A stretch of DNA of 64,000 bases from AP-16 sp963755055. Its GTDB lineage: Bacteria; Pseudomonadota; Alphaproteobacteria; Rhizobiales; Xanthobacteraceae. A program made the translations under genes and the position numbers. Of the stretch, positions 19,272 to 27,738 are shown piece after piece. Position 1 is the stretch's first letter. Each line of letters starts with the position of its first letter. The notes beneath the pieces are model-generated. The model made no database searches and had not been told where the DNA came from. It worked only from the letters and a program-made list of their open reading frames with translations. The stretch covers positions 1-64,000 of the forward strand of contig CAVWIS010000030.1 in the NCBI GenBank assembly GCA_963755055.1, given 5' to 3'.

Positions 19272-20183
19272 CTACGCATTGGCAGCAACGATCGTGCCGG
19301 CCTCGCCGGCGAGAATCGCCTCGGCTTCTTCCATGGCGCCGATGCCGGCCATACGTCCGGTCCTCTCGACAAACCGGCATGCTGCCTCGACCTTCGGACC
19401 CATCGAGCCCGGCTCAAAATTCAAGGCGCGCAATTCGGCGGGCTCGATGCGGCCGATCGGCCGGCCATCCGGAGGGGGCCACTTGGTCCATACGGCGGAA
19501 ACATCCGTCAGCAGTAGCAGCGCGTCGGCACCGATCTCGTCTGCGAGCAGCGCTGCCGAGAGGTCCTTGTCGATTACCGCCTCGACGCCTCGCAGCCCGC
19601 CCCCGGCGGTCACCGCAACCGGAATGCCGCCTCCCCCCGCGCAGACGACAAGAACGCCGGCCTGGATCAGCAGCCTGACGGTGTTGAGCTCGCGGATACG
19701 CCGCGGAGCCGGCGAGGGAACGGCTCGGCGATAGCCGACGCCATCGCGCACGAACGTCAACGAGCTCAGGGCTGTGAGCTTTACCGCCTCCGATGCGCTG
19801 TAGATCGGACCAATCGGCTTGCTCGGTTTGGCAAAGGCGGGATCCATTGGATCGACTTCGACCTGCGTCAGCAAGGTGGCGACGTCCCGTTCCGGCAACT
19901 GCTCGGCAAGGGCTTGCTCGATGAGATACCCGATCATGCCCTCGCTCTCGGCGCCGAGGATATCGAGAGGATAGGGCTGAACCCCCTTGAAGGCCGCGGC
20001 CTGAAGTGCCAACAGGCCGATCTGCGGGCCGTTGCCGTGGGTCACGACGACACGGTGCCGGCGTGCGATCGGCGCTACGGCGTGTGCGACGGCGGTCACG
20101 ACGTTGCGACGCTGTACCTCCATCTCGAGCGGCTCGTTGCGACGGAGGAGGGCGTTGCCACCGAGTGCCATCACGACGAGCAT
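19272..20183 (-). CDS. arcC: Carbamate kinase
   Basis: 303 residues of the amino-acid kinase fold. Signature stretches are VVMALGGNALLRR at the N-terminus, VVVTHGNGPQIGLLALQ around residue 50, LVVCAGGGGIPVAV near residue 180, DKDLSAALLADEIGADALLLLTDV and GSMGPKVEAACRFVE. The enzyme makes ATP from carbamoyl phosphate, giving CO2 and NH3. ATG 20183 overlaps the stop of the upstream GTPase gene (TGATG), so the two are translationally coupled. There is no arginine deiminase or ornithine carbamoyltransferase nearby. A role at the end of a ureide or pyrimidine breakdown route is plausible given the 55-63 kb genes. Confidence 0.9.
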   Translation of the reverse strand: MLVVMALGGNALLRRNEPLEMEVQRRNVVTAVAHAVAPIARRHRVVVTHGNGPQIGLLALQAAAFKGVQPYPLDILGAESEGMIGYLIEQALAEQLPERDVATLLTQVEVDPMDPAFAKPSKPIGPIYSASEAVKLTALSSLTFVRDGVGYRRAVPSPAPRRIRELNTVRLLIQAGVLVVCAGGGGIPVAVTAGGGLRGVEAVIDKDLSAALLADEIGADALLLLTDVSAVWTKWPPPDGRPIGRIEPAELRALNFEPGSMGPKVEAACRFVERTGRMAGIGAMEEAEAILAGEAGTIVAANA

Positions 20184-21527
20184 CAGGAGCTCCGCATGCC
20201 TTTGGCGCGGTCGAGGAAACCATCTACGATCGAGGACAGCGAGGGCTCGCCAATTTCCCGCAGATCATAGCGGGCCCGGACCAGCTTCTTGTTGAGGCGC
20301 AGCAGCCGGCCCAGGTCGACGGGCGTGGCCGAAACCACCAGATCGGCGTCCGCATCATTGATCGTGGTCTCGAGGGCACGCAGCTGCGCCGGACCATAAC
20401 CGAGCGCCGGGAGCACGCGGCCGATGTGAGGAAACGCCCGGAACACCTGCCGCAGCTCAGGCGCTGCCGCCGCTCTCGGATCGATGATCTCGGCGGCACC
20501 CGCCGCGCTGCTCGCGACATAGCCGGCGCCGTAGGCCATGCCGCCGTGGGTGATGGACGGGCCGTCTTCGATCACCAGCACCCGGCGTCCCTGCACGGCG
20601 GCCGGGTCATCCAGCACGACCGGGGAAGCCGCTCGCACGATCGGCGCTGTGGGATTGACGGCTCGCAGCCCTGCTTCCGCGATTTGCACGGCGCCTGGCG
20701 CGGCCGCATCAACCTTGTTGAGCACCAGCACGTCGGCCAGCAACGGCTTCGCCGGGATGGTGCGTGGCGATCTGCCGTGGCCGCAAGGCGTCGGCCAGCG
20801 TAATGTGCAAATCCGGCCGCACGAAGGGAAAATCGTTGTTGCCGCCGTCCCACACGATGACGTCGGCCTCGCCCTCGGCCGCCCGCAGGATCATGGCGTA
20901 GTCGATCCCGGCGAACACCACGTTGCCCAGCGCGATATGTGGCTCATATTCCTCGCGCTCCTCGGCGGTGCAGTTCGCCGCATCGAGATCTGCAATCGAG
21001 GCGAAACGCTGCACCCGTTCCAAGGCAAGATCGCCATAGGGCATGGGATGGCGCAGAACGGCGACGCGTCGCCCGCGCTCGCGCAGGCGGCGCGCCAGCC
21101 AGCGCGCGATCGCCGACTTTCCGCAGCCGGTCCGCACCGCCGTGACAGCAACGACCGGCAGCGACGATTTCAGCATCGTCCGCGTCGGTCCCAGGAGAGC
21201 AAAGTCCGCGCCGCAAGCGAGCGAACGCGAGGCGAGGTGCATCACGTGCTCATGCGTGACGTCGCTGTAGGCGAATACGACCCGATCGACCCTCCGGGTG
21301 CGACAGAGATTTTCCAGCTCGCCCTCGTCGACGATGGGAATGCCGTCAGCATAGAGCGGCCCGGCAAGCACGGGCGGATAATGGCGACCACCGATTCCCG
21401 GGATCTGCGCCGCAGTAAATGCGACGACCAGGACGGTGGGGTCGGCGCGGTACACGACGTTGAAATTGTGGAAGTCCCGCCCCGCAGCACCGAGGATGAC
21501 TATGCGTTGCCGAGGCCTCGTCGACAT
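20183..21527 (-). CDS. Cyclic 2,3-diphosphoglycerate synthetase-like P-loop protein, one frameshift
   Basis: About 447 residues after repair of a one-base break near 20742, where the frame passes from HHPGEAV to LADVLVLNKVDAA. The start ATG 21527 opens TRPRQRIVILGAAGRDFHNF, the conserved N-terminus of the family. Its P-loop is VTAVRTGCGKSAIARWLARR near residue 130, with WDGGNNDFPF and the guanine-specificity-like NKVD following. Archaeal relatives make cyclic 2,3-diphosphoglycerate. Bacterial copies beside carbamate kinase have no proven reaction, so the archaeal name should be read only as a family label. It is coupled to arcC. Confidence 0.8.
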
Positions 21528-22022
21528 GTGTCCGCCATGGTCAGATCTCTCCGGCAACCGGTACCCGCTTCGTCGGAACAACCTTCTACATGGCGAGATC
21601 TGCTTTGGCGACCCAGCGCTCGCCGCAATTCAAATATGACCCCTTCTCGGCCGCCGACGCAATCGCGAGTTCCGCCGGCAGCGCCAGCATTTTCCCGCAG
21701 CCGGTGAGCAAAGTTGCCATGCGCCGACGCGACCAGACGGCAGGCCGTGCCGACGGCGTCACTGCTGCCGGCTTGGAGGATCTGGCCGAGGAAGCGCCGG
21801 GTCCGTTCGCTCTCCAGTGAAAACCGATCGTCCCGTGTCTCGTTGCCTTCGTCCGGAGCCGGTGACGTGACCCGTAGCAGCATGCCCGAGCCGGCGAGCC
21901 GATGCCGCCGGCCGCCGTTGGGAAAAGGACGTCAAACCGGATGTGGAGCAGAGGTGTGCGAGAGCTGGTGAGCCCACCTGGTCGGCTGGGCAACACGCCG
22001 ACCCCAATCCGGAGACCTGGAA
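21528..22022. other. Gene-poor stretch between divergent genes, with transporter remnant
   Basis: About 495 bases without a convincing intact gene. It contains the GlnQ-like C-terminal fragment described separately (21751-21822). A 44-codon minus-strand open stretch at 21586-21720 starts MATLLTGCGKML, but it lacks a ribosome site and recognisable similarity. Confidence 0.5.
21751..21822 (-). pseudogene. C-terminal fragment of an amino-acid ABC ATPase
   Basis: Reads ESERTRRFLGQILQAGS, matching the last residues of the intact ATPase at 24430 (ESERTRRFLGQILHAGPQ). DNA similarity covers about 67 bp (21751-21817 versus 24423-24489), including the GACGGCGTCACTGC downstream flank. One base is missing near the end, so the stop is out of frame. 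It is a duplicated or recombined tail about 2.7 kb from the parent. Confidence 0.65.
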
Positions 22023-22268
22023 ATGTCTGCCCTCAGATGCGTTGTGCTCGTGTCCCTCCTGCTCGGCACTGGCACGGTTGTCGGCGTAACGTCAGTTGTT
22101 GCAGGCAATGGCGGGGAACGCACCGGTCCGCTGTCTCGAGTGGCCTCCGGAGCGTACAGCAACTCCGATCATCCACTCTGCGGGTCGGTGCCGCGTGCCG
22201 CGCGCCCCTACCCGGCGCCGATTCCAATCGTGCCCCGGCATCCGATCTGCAATGCACTGATCCGATAG
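22023..22268 (+). CDS. Small hypothetical secreted protein
   Basis: 81 residues from ATG 22023, preceded by GGAGACCTGGAA. The first 28 residues are a plausible signal peptide (RCVVLVSLLLGTGTVVGVTS then VVAG). The remainder is Pro-rich with two cysteines (LCGS, ICNA) and no recognised domain. It is divergent in no clear unit and convergent with the cyclase gene downstream. Coding status is uncertain. Confidence 0.35.
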   Translation: MSALRCVVLVSLLLGTGTVVGVTSVVAGNGGERTGPLSRVASGAYSNSDHPLCGSVPRAARPYPAPIPIVPRHPICNALIR

Positions 22269-22377
22269 GACGCGGAGACCGTCGAGCCTTGATGCAACTC
22301 CTCGCCATGTCGGCATCGGACGCGCCCTTCGACAGCGGACGATGGGCGCGGGGCCGCTCTGCCGATCGCGGCCGGTA

Positions 22378-24240
22378 TCATAACCTCAGATCAGCCGAGG
22401 TCTTCAAGGCATAGAACTGCACCGTCCGGGCACGGCCCTGAACCAGTGCCTGATGCAGCTCGCGGTCCCGGCCATCGAAGCCGGCGGCGTCGGCTGCCTC
22501 CCGCGACACGATCACCGGGCAATCATACTCCTTTGTCAGGTTTTCCAGCCGCGAGCAGGTGTTCACGGCGTCCCCGATGGCGGTGACGATCTGCAACTCG
22601 GGCGGCCCCATGGCGCCGACAATGGCCTCGCTGAAATGAATGGCGATGCCGATCCGCATCGGCTGCGGCAGCTCCGCTCGCAATCGGCTGTTGAGCTGGT
22701 CGATGCGCGCCAGCATCTCGCGCGCTCCGCGAAAGGCGTCGGCGGCGCCAGCGGCGGGGTCGCGGGCGTCGAGACCGTAAAGCGCCATCAGGCCGTCGCC
22801 GGCGAATTGCGCGTAATGGCCGTTGGTGGCATCGAGGGCCTTGGTCATTTCCCGGAAGAACTGATTGAGAATGTACAAGAGGTCGTAGGCAAGCTTGGTC
22901 TCGCCCAGGGTGGTGGAGCCGCGAAGATCGACGAACAGGATGGTGATCGGCCGCTCGCTTCCCTCCAGGCCGCCACGGACCCTGCCATCCGCCGCACCGG
23001 CATCGGCGGCCAGCAGCGGCATGACGGAGATGGCGGCGGTCGGGCAGATCTGGCAGGCAAGCCGCATCCCGGGGGTCGCCCCGATGCGAGCCAGCGCGCT
23101 GGCCTCCATTTCCGATGGCGGGGGAAGGTCGTCGAGACCCTTGGTCACCAAAATCCGGCAGGTCGTGCAGCGGGCGCGTCCGCCGCAGACCGACGCGTGA
23201 GGAATGCCGCTTCCGCGCAATGTCTCGAGCACCGTTGCCCCCGATATTATCGGTACGGTGCGCCCGCTCGAATAAGTCAGCAATGGCGGCCGGCGGCGAC
23301 GATACAGCCAACCGCGCACACCGCGCGCACCAAAGGGCAGCAACACGAGGACGAGATAGATGGCCGCGCCGGTACGCGCGATGTGGGCAATCTCAACTCT
23401 CTTCCGGTCTGTCAGGTCGGACTCTTCAAGCGACAATTTCGGACGATCCGGCCTGTTCGCCTCGCGCAGCACCTGATTGCCGGCCGTGATATAGCCGGAG
23501 AGCGCCAGGGTCGGCAGCAGCAGGCCGACGCCGATGAACAACGCGTTCCAGCCGGCATACCATGGCTTGATGCGCAGCCAGAAATGGACGCCGATGCAGG
23601 CATGGATCCATACGGTCAGCACGGCCGCGGCCTGCAGGACGCCGAGCCAGGGCGACAGCAGCCATTGACCGGTCAGGACCGAGCTGTAGTGGCTGGTGAC
23701 GCCCAGCAGGCTCTCGGCAATGCGCGTGCTGGTCACGTGGAGCATCAGGAGCAGGGGGATGCACAAACCAAGGCCGAGTTGCCACCATTCCCAGCGGGAA
23801 AGGCGGAGATAACGCCGGACGTAGATCGACCACAGGGCATTCGAGAAATGGGCGAACAGGGCCGACACCAGAATGGCGGTACCGACTGTTGTCCGCCACG
23901 GATACATCAGGATATTGAGTGCGGCCTCGGCTCGCTCGAAAGAGACAAGCAGAAGGCTGTGCGCGGTCAGGTGACAGAGCACGAACGCAAGCAGGATCAG
24001 GCCGCTGACGAGACGAAGGTTGCTTCGAATTCCAGGCCATCGCCATGTCTTTCGACCTCGACACCCGATTTGCGGCAGTGACCGGGCGCCTGGCGCATCG
24101 GGGATTGAGCCGTTCAATGGAACCGGCTGGAAGCGGGCTTTATTCCTGCCAAAAGCAATCCACAATTCGTGCGCACGCGGCCGACGCAGGCGCGCTCCTG
24201 CCCGCGTGGGCAAATCGCCGGCGATGCCTGAGCAAATCAC
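22378..24240 (-). CDS. Membrane-bound [2Fe-2S] ferredoxin / class III adenylate-guanylate cyclase fusion
   Basis: Up to 620 residues; the true start may be up to about 65 codons inside, since the first residues look non-conserved. Residues ~73-260 hold five to six membrane helices with histidines (CHLTAH) resembling a succinate-dehydrogenase-type cytochrome b anchor, and a further helix lies at ~291-304. Residues ~318-410 are a plant-type ferredoxin domain with cluster ligands C352-x5-C358-x2-C361 and C396. Residues ~430-570 are a class III cyclase domain with metal Asp residues D438 (FVDLRGST) and D482 (FAGDGLMALYG) and the GDAVNTCSRLE segment. Likely role: makes cAMP (or cGMP) in response to redox state or an electron donor. 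It is monocistronic. Confidence 0.85.
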   Translation of the reverse strand: MICSGIAGDLPTRAGARLRRPRAHELWIAFGRNKARFQPVPLNGSIPDAPGARSLPQIGCRGRKTWRWPGIRSNLRLVSGLILLAFVLCHLTAHSLLLVSFERAEAALNILMYPWRTTVGTAILVSALFAHFSNALWSIYVRRYLRLSRWEWWQLGLGLCIPLLLMLHVTSTRIAESLLGVTSHYSSVLTGQWLLSPWLGVLQAAAVLTVWIHACIGVHFWLRIKPWYAGWNALFIGVGLLLPTLALSGYITAGNQVLREANRPDRPKLSLEESDLTDRKRVEIAHIARTGAAIYLVLVLLPFGARGVRGWLYRRRRPPLLTYSSGRTVPIISGATVLETLRGSGIPHASVCGGRARCTTCRILVTKGLDDLPPPSEMEASALARIGATPGMRLACQICPTAAISVMPLLAADAGAADGRVRGGLEGSERPITILFVDLRGSTTLGETKLAYDLLYILNQFFREMTKALDATNGHYAQFAGDGLMALYGLDARDPAAGAADAFRGAREMLARIDQLNSRLRAELPQPMRIGIAIHFSEAIVGAMGPPELQIVTAIGDAVNTCSRLENLTKEYDCPVIVSREAADAAGFDGRDRELHQALVQGRARTVQFYALKTSADLRL

Positions 24241-24253
24241 TCGGGGCTCGCGC

Positions 24254-24412
24254 GTAGGGTGGGCAAAATCGATGCGCGGGCCTCACCGCTCGCCACAACC
24301 TTGCGTGCGATTTTGCCCACGCGGTACACCGCCGCGTCGGACCGCGTGGGCAAATCGCCGGCACCGCATCACCAAATATCACCCGCCATGCCCGGCGATT
24401 TGCCCACCCTAC
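24254..24412. repeat. GTAGGGTGGGC palindromic repeat, copy 2
   Basis: About 159 bp in the opposite polarity to copy 1: it begins GTAGGGTGGGCAAAATCG and ends GGCGATTTGCCCACCCTAC. A partial extra box (GCGTGGGCAAATCGCCGGC) lies just left of it near 24206. It lies upstream of the cyclase and downstream of the ATPase gene. Confidence 0.9.
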
Positions 24413-24429
24413 GGCACCCGCGGACGGCG

Positions 24430-25218
24430 TCACTGCGGCCCGGCATGCAGGATCTGGCCGAGGAAGCGCCGGGTCCGTTCGCTCTCCGGTGCGGAGAAGA
24501 AGCGCTCGGGCGGCGCCATCTCGACGATCTCGCCGGCGTCCATGAAGATCACGCGATCGGCGACCTTGCGGGCGAACCCCATCTCGTGGGTGACGACAAG
24601 CATCGTCATGCCGCTCTCGGCGAGCTCGACCATCACGTCGAGCACCTCGCCGACCATTTCCGGATCGAGCGCCGAGGTCGGCTCGTCGAACAGCATGATC
24701 TTCGGGTTCATGCACAGCGAGCGCGCGATGGCGACGCGCTGCTGCTGGCCGCCGGACAGCTGCACCGGGTATTTCAGCGCCTGCTCCGGAATGTGCACGC
24801 GATCCAGAAACATGCGCGCGGTCGCCTCCGCCTCGGACCTGGCGATGCGGCGCACCCGCATCGGCGCCAGCGTGCAGTTCTCCAGCACGGTGAGATGCGG
24901 AAACAGGTTGAAGTTCTGAAAAACCATGCCGATCTCGCGGCGGATCTTGTCGATGCGGCGCATGCCGGCATGCACCCTGGTGCCGTCGATCACGATCTCG
25001 CCCTTCTGATGCTCCTCGAGCTGGTTCAGGCAGCGGATCAGCGTCGATTTTCCCGAGCCGGACGGACCGCAGATGACGATCCGCTCGCCCCGCGATACCG
25101 AGAGGTCGACATCGTGCAGTGCCTGGAAGTCGCCGAAGAACTTGCACACCTTGCGCATCTCGATCATCGCATCGCCACTCTCATGGCGCGCGGCGGTGGT
25201 CTTGATCTCGTTCGTCAT
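24430..25218 (-). CDS. Polar amino-acid ABC transporter ATPase (GlnQ/HisP-like)
   Basis: 262 residues. Walker A is GPSGSGKST (residues ~51-59), Q-loop VFQNFNLFPHLTVLEN, signature LSGGQQQRVAIARSLCM, Walker B IMLFDEPTSALDPEM and H-loop VVTHEMGFARKVADR. These are the exact hallmarks of the polar-amino-acid uptake subfamily. It is the last gene of a four-gene minus-strand operon: two permeases (27497-26173), binding protein (26114-25293) and this ATPase. Gaps are 5, 58 and 74 bases. A conserved ESERTRRFLGQIL tail is duplicated at 21751-21822. Confidence 0.95.
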   Translation of the reverse strand: MTNEIKTTAARHESGDAMIEMRKVCKFFGDFQALHDVDLSVSRGERIVICGPSGSGKSTLIRCLNQLEEHQKGEIVIDGTRVHAGMRRIDKIRREIGMVFQNFNLFPHLTVLENCTLAPMRVRRIARSEAEATARMFLDRVHIPEQALKYPVQLSGGQQQRVAIARSLCMNPKIMLFDEPTSALDPEMVGEVLDVMVELAESGMTMLVVTHEMGFARKVADRVIFMDAGEIVEMAPPERFFSAPESERTRRFLGQILHAGPQ

Positions 25219-25292
25219 GGGATTTCCGTTCGGAAATGAACCAGTGAATGGCGCGCCCGGCCCAATGCCGGGCGCGCGCCGGCTGTTTCAGG

Positions 25293-26114
25293 CTAGAACT
25301 GCGGCATCGGCGGCAGCTTGGTGAGCGCAATGCCGAACCAGCGCTGGTTGATGGCGCTGAGCTCGCCGCTCTTCTCGATCTCCGCGATGAACTTGTTGGC
25401 GTATTCCGCCAGCGCGGTGTCCGTCTTGCGGAAGGCCATGCCGTTCGCCTGCTCGCGCAACGTGAGCTTGGGCTCGATGTTGAGCTGCGGATAGTCCTTG
25501 TTGAGCTGGGCGAGGATGGTGTTGCTGGCGCCGATGGCCTGGACCTGGCCGGAGATCAGCGCCTGCAACGCGGTGGCGTCGTCGTCGAAGCGCTTGAGCG
25601 GCGTGCCGGGGGGCGCGACGGCACTGATCGCGGTATCCTGCGTCGAGGCGCGCGCCACGCTGATCGAGACCGCCTTCAGATCCTCCGGCGTCTTGATATT
25701 CATGCTCTTGGGCGCGAGCACATAGATCGTCAGCGCGCTGTAGGGATTGGAGAACAGCACCTGCTTGGAACGCTCGGCGGTGATGCCGAAGGTGGCGATG
25801 AGGACGTCGATCTTGTTGGTCAGCAGATAGGGGATGCGGTTCGGGCCGGTCACCGGCACCAGCTCCAGCGTCACCCCGAGCGACTTCGCCAGGAGCTTGG
25901 CGACGTCGGCGTCATAGCCTGCCGGCTGCTGCTGCGCATCGGTGCCGCCGAACGGGGGATAGTCCGTCAGGATGCCGACCAGCAGCTTGCCGCGCGCCTT
26001 GATCTCCGCCGGCGTCGCGGCCTCGGCGGGAGCGGTGCCGAGGATTGCGGCGGCGAGGCCGGCGCAAAGCAGCGAGCCGATGCTGCGGCGCAAAATGGGC
26101 TTGGACAAAAACAT
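25293..26114 (-). CDS. Amino-acid ABC transporter substrate-binding protein, family 3
   Basis: 273 residues with a Sec signal peptide (SIGSLLCAGLAAAILGTAPAEA, cleavage before ATPAEIK). The mature domain has the family-3 layout: GKLLVGILTDYPPFGG, GYDADVAKLLAKSLG, TNKIDVLIATFGITAERSK and a typical ATALQALISGQVQAIGA second lobe. It is periplasmic and delivers its ligand to the two adjacent permeases. The ligand is probably a polar amino acid or related compound; the binding-site residues do not allow a firm choice. Confidence 0.9.
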   Translation of the reverse strand: MFLSKPILRRSIGSLLCAGLAAAILGTAPAEAATPAEIKARGKLLVGILTDYPPFGGTDAQQQPAGYDADVAKLLAKSLGVTLELVPVTGPNRIPYLLTNKIDVLIATFGITAERSKQVLFSNPYSALTIYVLAPKSMNIKTPEDLKAVSISVARASTQDTAISAVAPPGTPLKRFDDDATALQALISGQVQAIGASNTILAQLNKDYPQLNIEPKLTLREQANGMAFRKTDTALAEYANKFIAEIEKSGELSAINQRWFGIALTKLPPMPQF

Positions 26115-26172
26115 CGGACGTTCTCCTTTGGGTCTGTTCTTGGGGGATTCCCGCTCAATGGCATCGTGTTAC

Positions 26173-26823
26173 TCAGCGTGACGCGACGAGGAGCTTGCGC
26201 TCCATTCTCCTGCTGTAGACCGACAGCGGCCAGCAGATCAGGAAGTAGACCAGCGCCACCAGCGCGAAGATCGTGAAGGGCCGGAAAGTGGCGTTGTTGA
26301 TCACCTGCGCGGCGCGGGTGAGCTCGACGAAGCCGATGATCGAGGCGAGCGAGGTGCCCTTCACCAGCTGGACGAGGAACCCGATGGTCGGCGGAATCGC
26401 GATGCGCGTCGCCTGAGGCGCGATCACCAGGGTCATCTTCGAGCCATAGCGCAGCCCGAGCGAGGCCGCGGCCTCCCATTGGCCGCGCGGCACGCTCTCG
26501 ATGGCGCCGCGCCAGATCTCGCCGAGGAAGGCGCTGGCATGGAGCGACAGGCCGAGCGCTGCCGCCATCCAGGGATCGACCGACCAGCCGAACAGCCCGG
26601 GCACGAAGAAGGCGAGAAACAGCTGCATCAGCAGCGGCGTGCCCTGAAAGACCTTGATGTAGCCGTTGGCAATCAGCCTCAGCGCTTTGTACTCGCCGGT
26701 CCGGGCGAGGGCAACGAGCACGCCGCCGACGGCGCCGCCCAGAAAGGCGGCAACCGACAGCAGCAATGTCCAGCGCACTGCCGCCAGGATGTAGAGGATC
26801 TCGTTTGGTCCGAGCTGGCGCAT
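26173..26823 (-). CDS. Amino-acid ABC transporter permease (HisM/GlnP type)
   Basis: 216 residues from ATG 26823, six bases after the upstream permease stop. It contains membrane helices starting at VRWTLLLSVAAFLGGAVGG. The YIKVFQGTPLLMQLFLAFF and FLGEIWRGAIESVPRGQWEAA segments are the diagnostic polar-amino-acid permease motif (the latter is the coupling EAA loop). It forms a heterodimer with the product of 26829-27497 in the inner membrane. Confidence 0.9.
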   Translation of the reverse strand: MRQLGPNEILYILAAVRWTLLLSVAAFLGGAVGGVLVALARTGEYKALRLIANGYIKVFQGTPLLMQLFLAFFVPGLFGWSVDPWMAAALGLSLHASAFLGEIWRGAIESVPRGQWEAAASLGLRYGSKMTLVIAPQATRIAIPPTIGFLVQLVKGTSLASIIGFVELTRAAQVINNATFRPFTIFALVALVYFLICWPLSVYSRRMERKLLVASR

Positions 26824-26828
26824 CGTCT

Positions 26829-27497
26829 CTACCGGGTTGGCTTGCGCAGGAAGGCGCGCTCGATGGCGGCGAAGACGCTCCAGAAGAAGATCGACATCGC
26901 CAGGTACATGCAGGTGACGACGAAATAGACCTCGAAGCTGCGAAAAGTGCGCGATTGGATGTCGCCGGCGACCGCGGTCAGCTCGCTCGCCGCAATCGCC
27001 GAGCACACGCTCGAATTGAGCATCAGCAGGATGAACTGGCTGGTGAGCGACGGGTAGATCGCCTGGATGGCCGGTTTCAGGATGACGTAGCGGAAGATCT
27101 CCAGCGGCCGCATGCCGAGGGATTTGCCGGCTTCGATCTGACCCTTCTGGATGCTCTCGATGCCGGCGCGGACGATCTCGATACCGTAGGCGCCGACATT
27201 GACCACCAGCGCCAGGAGCGCGGCGGTATTCGAGGAGAGCCTTATGCCGAGCGCCGGCAGCCCGAAGAAGATCAGGAAAATCTGGACCAGAAACGGCGTG
27301 TTGCGGATCAGCTCGATGTAGCCGTCGATCACCCAGCGCAGCGGCCGCGGGCCCGCGGTCTTGCCGAGCGCTCCTCCCACCGCGACGGCCATGCCGATTA
27401 CCATCGCCAGCGCCGAGAGCACGAGGGAGTTGAGCATGCCCTGCAGCAGCTCGGGCCACGCGGCGAAAACCGTGGCGAAGTCGAACTCATAGCTCAT
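26829..27497 (-). CDS. Amino-acid ABC transporter permease (HisQ/GlnP type)
   Basis: 222 residues. The first gene of the transporter operon, with start ATG 27497 (MSYEFDFATVFAAWPELLQG). Diagnostic stretches are YIELIRNTPFLVQIFLIFFG and the coupling loop IVRAGIESIQKGQIEAGKSLGM. The terminal helix SIFFWSVFAAIERAFLRK closes the membrane domain. The 240 bases upstream (27498-27738) hold no gene and presumably carry the operon promoter. Confidence 0.9.
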   Translation of the reverse strand: MSYEFDFATVFAAWPELLQGMLNSLVLSALAMVIGMAVAVGGALGKTAGPRPLRWVIDGYIELIRNTPFLVQIFLIFFGLPALGIRLSSNTAALLALVVNVGAYGIEIVRAGIESIQKGQIEAGKSLGMRPLEIFRYVILKPAIQAIYPSLTSQFILLMLNSSVCSAIAASELTAVAGDIQSRTFRSFEVYFVVTCMYLAMSIFFWSVFAAIERAFLRKPTR

Positions 27498-27738
27498 GAG
27501 ACGCGGCCGATCCGGCGGGCGGGTGGTGGCTCGACAACCTCATTTCCTCCTCTTTCATCGGCCGGTTGGCAATCGGCAGCTGTTCTGGAGAACCTAGACG
27601 CGGAATCATCAGCCCGGCAATTCACGATGGTCCGGGTCGCACAGGCAAATCGTCGGCCGGCAACCAACGACGCACCGCGCCGGGCCGATGCAGATTATGG
27701 CAAGCGCCATCGAAGACAAGCTGGAAGCGAACGGACCT

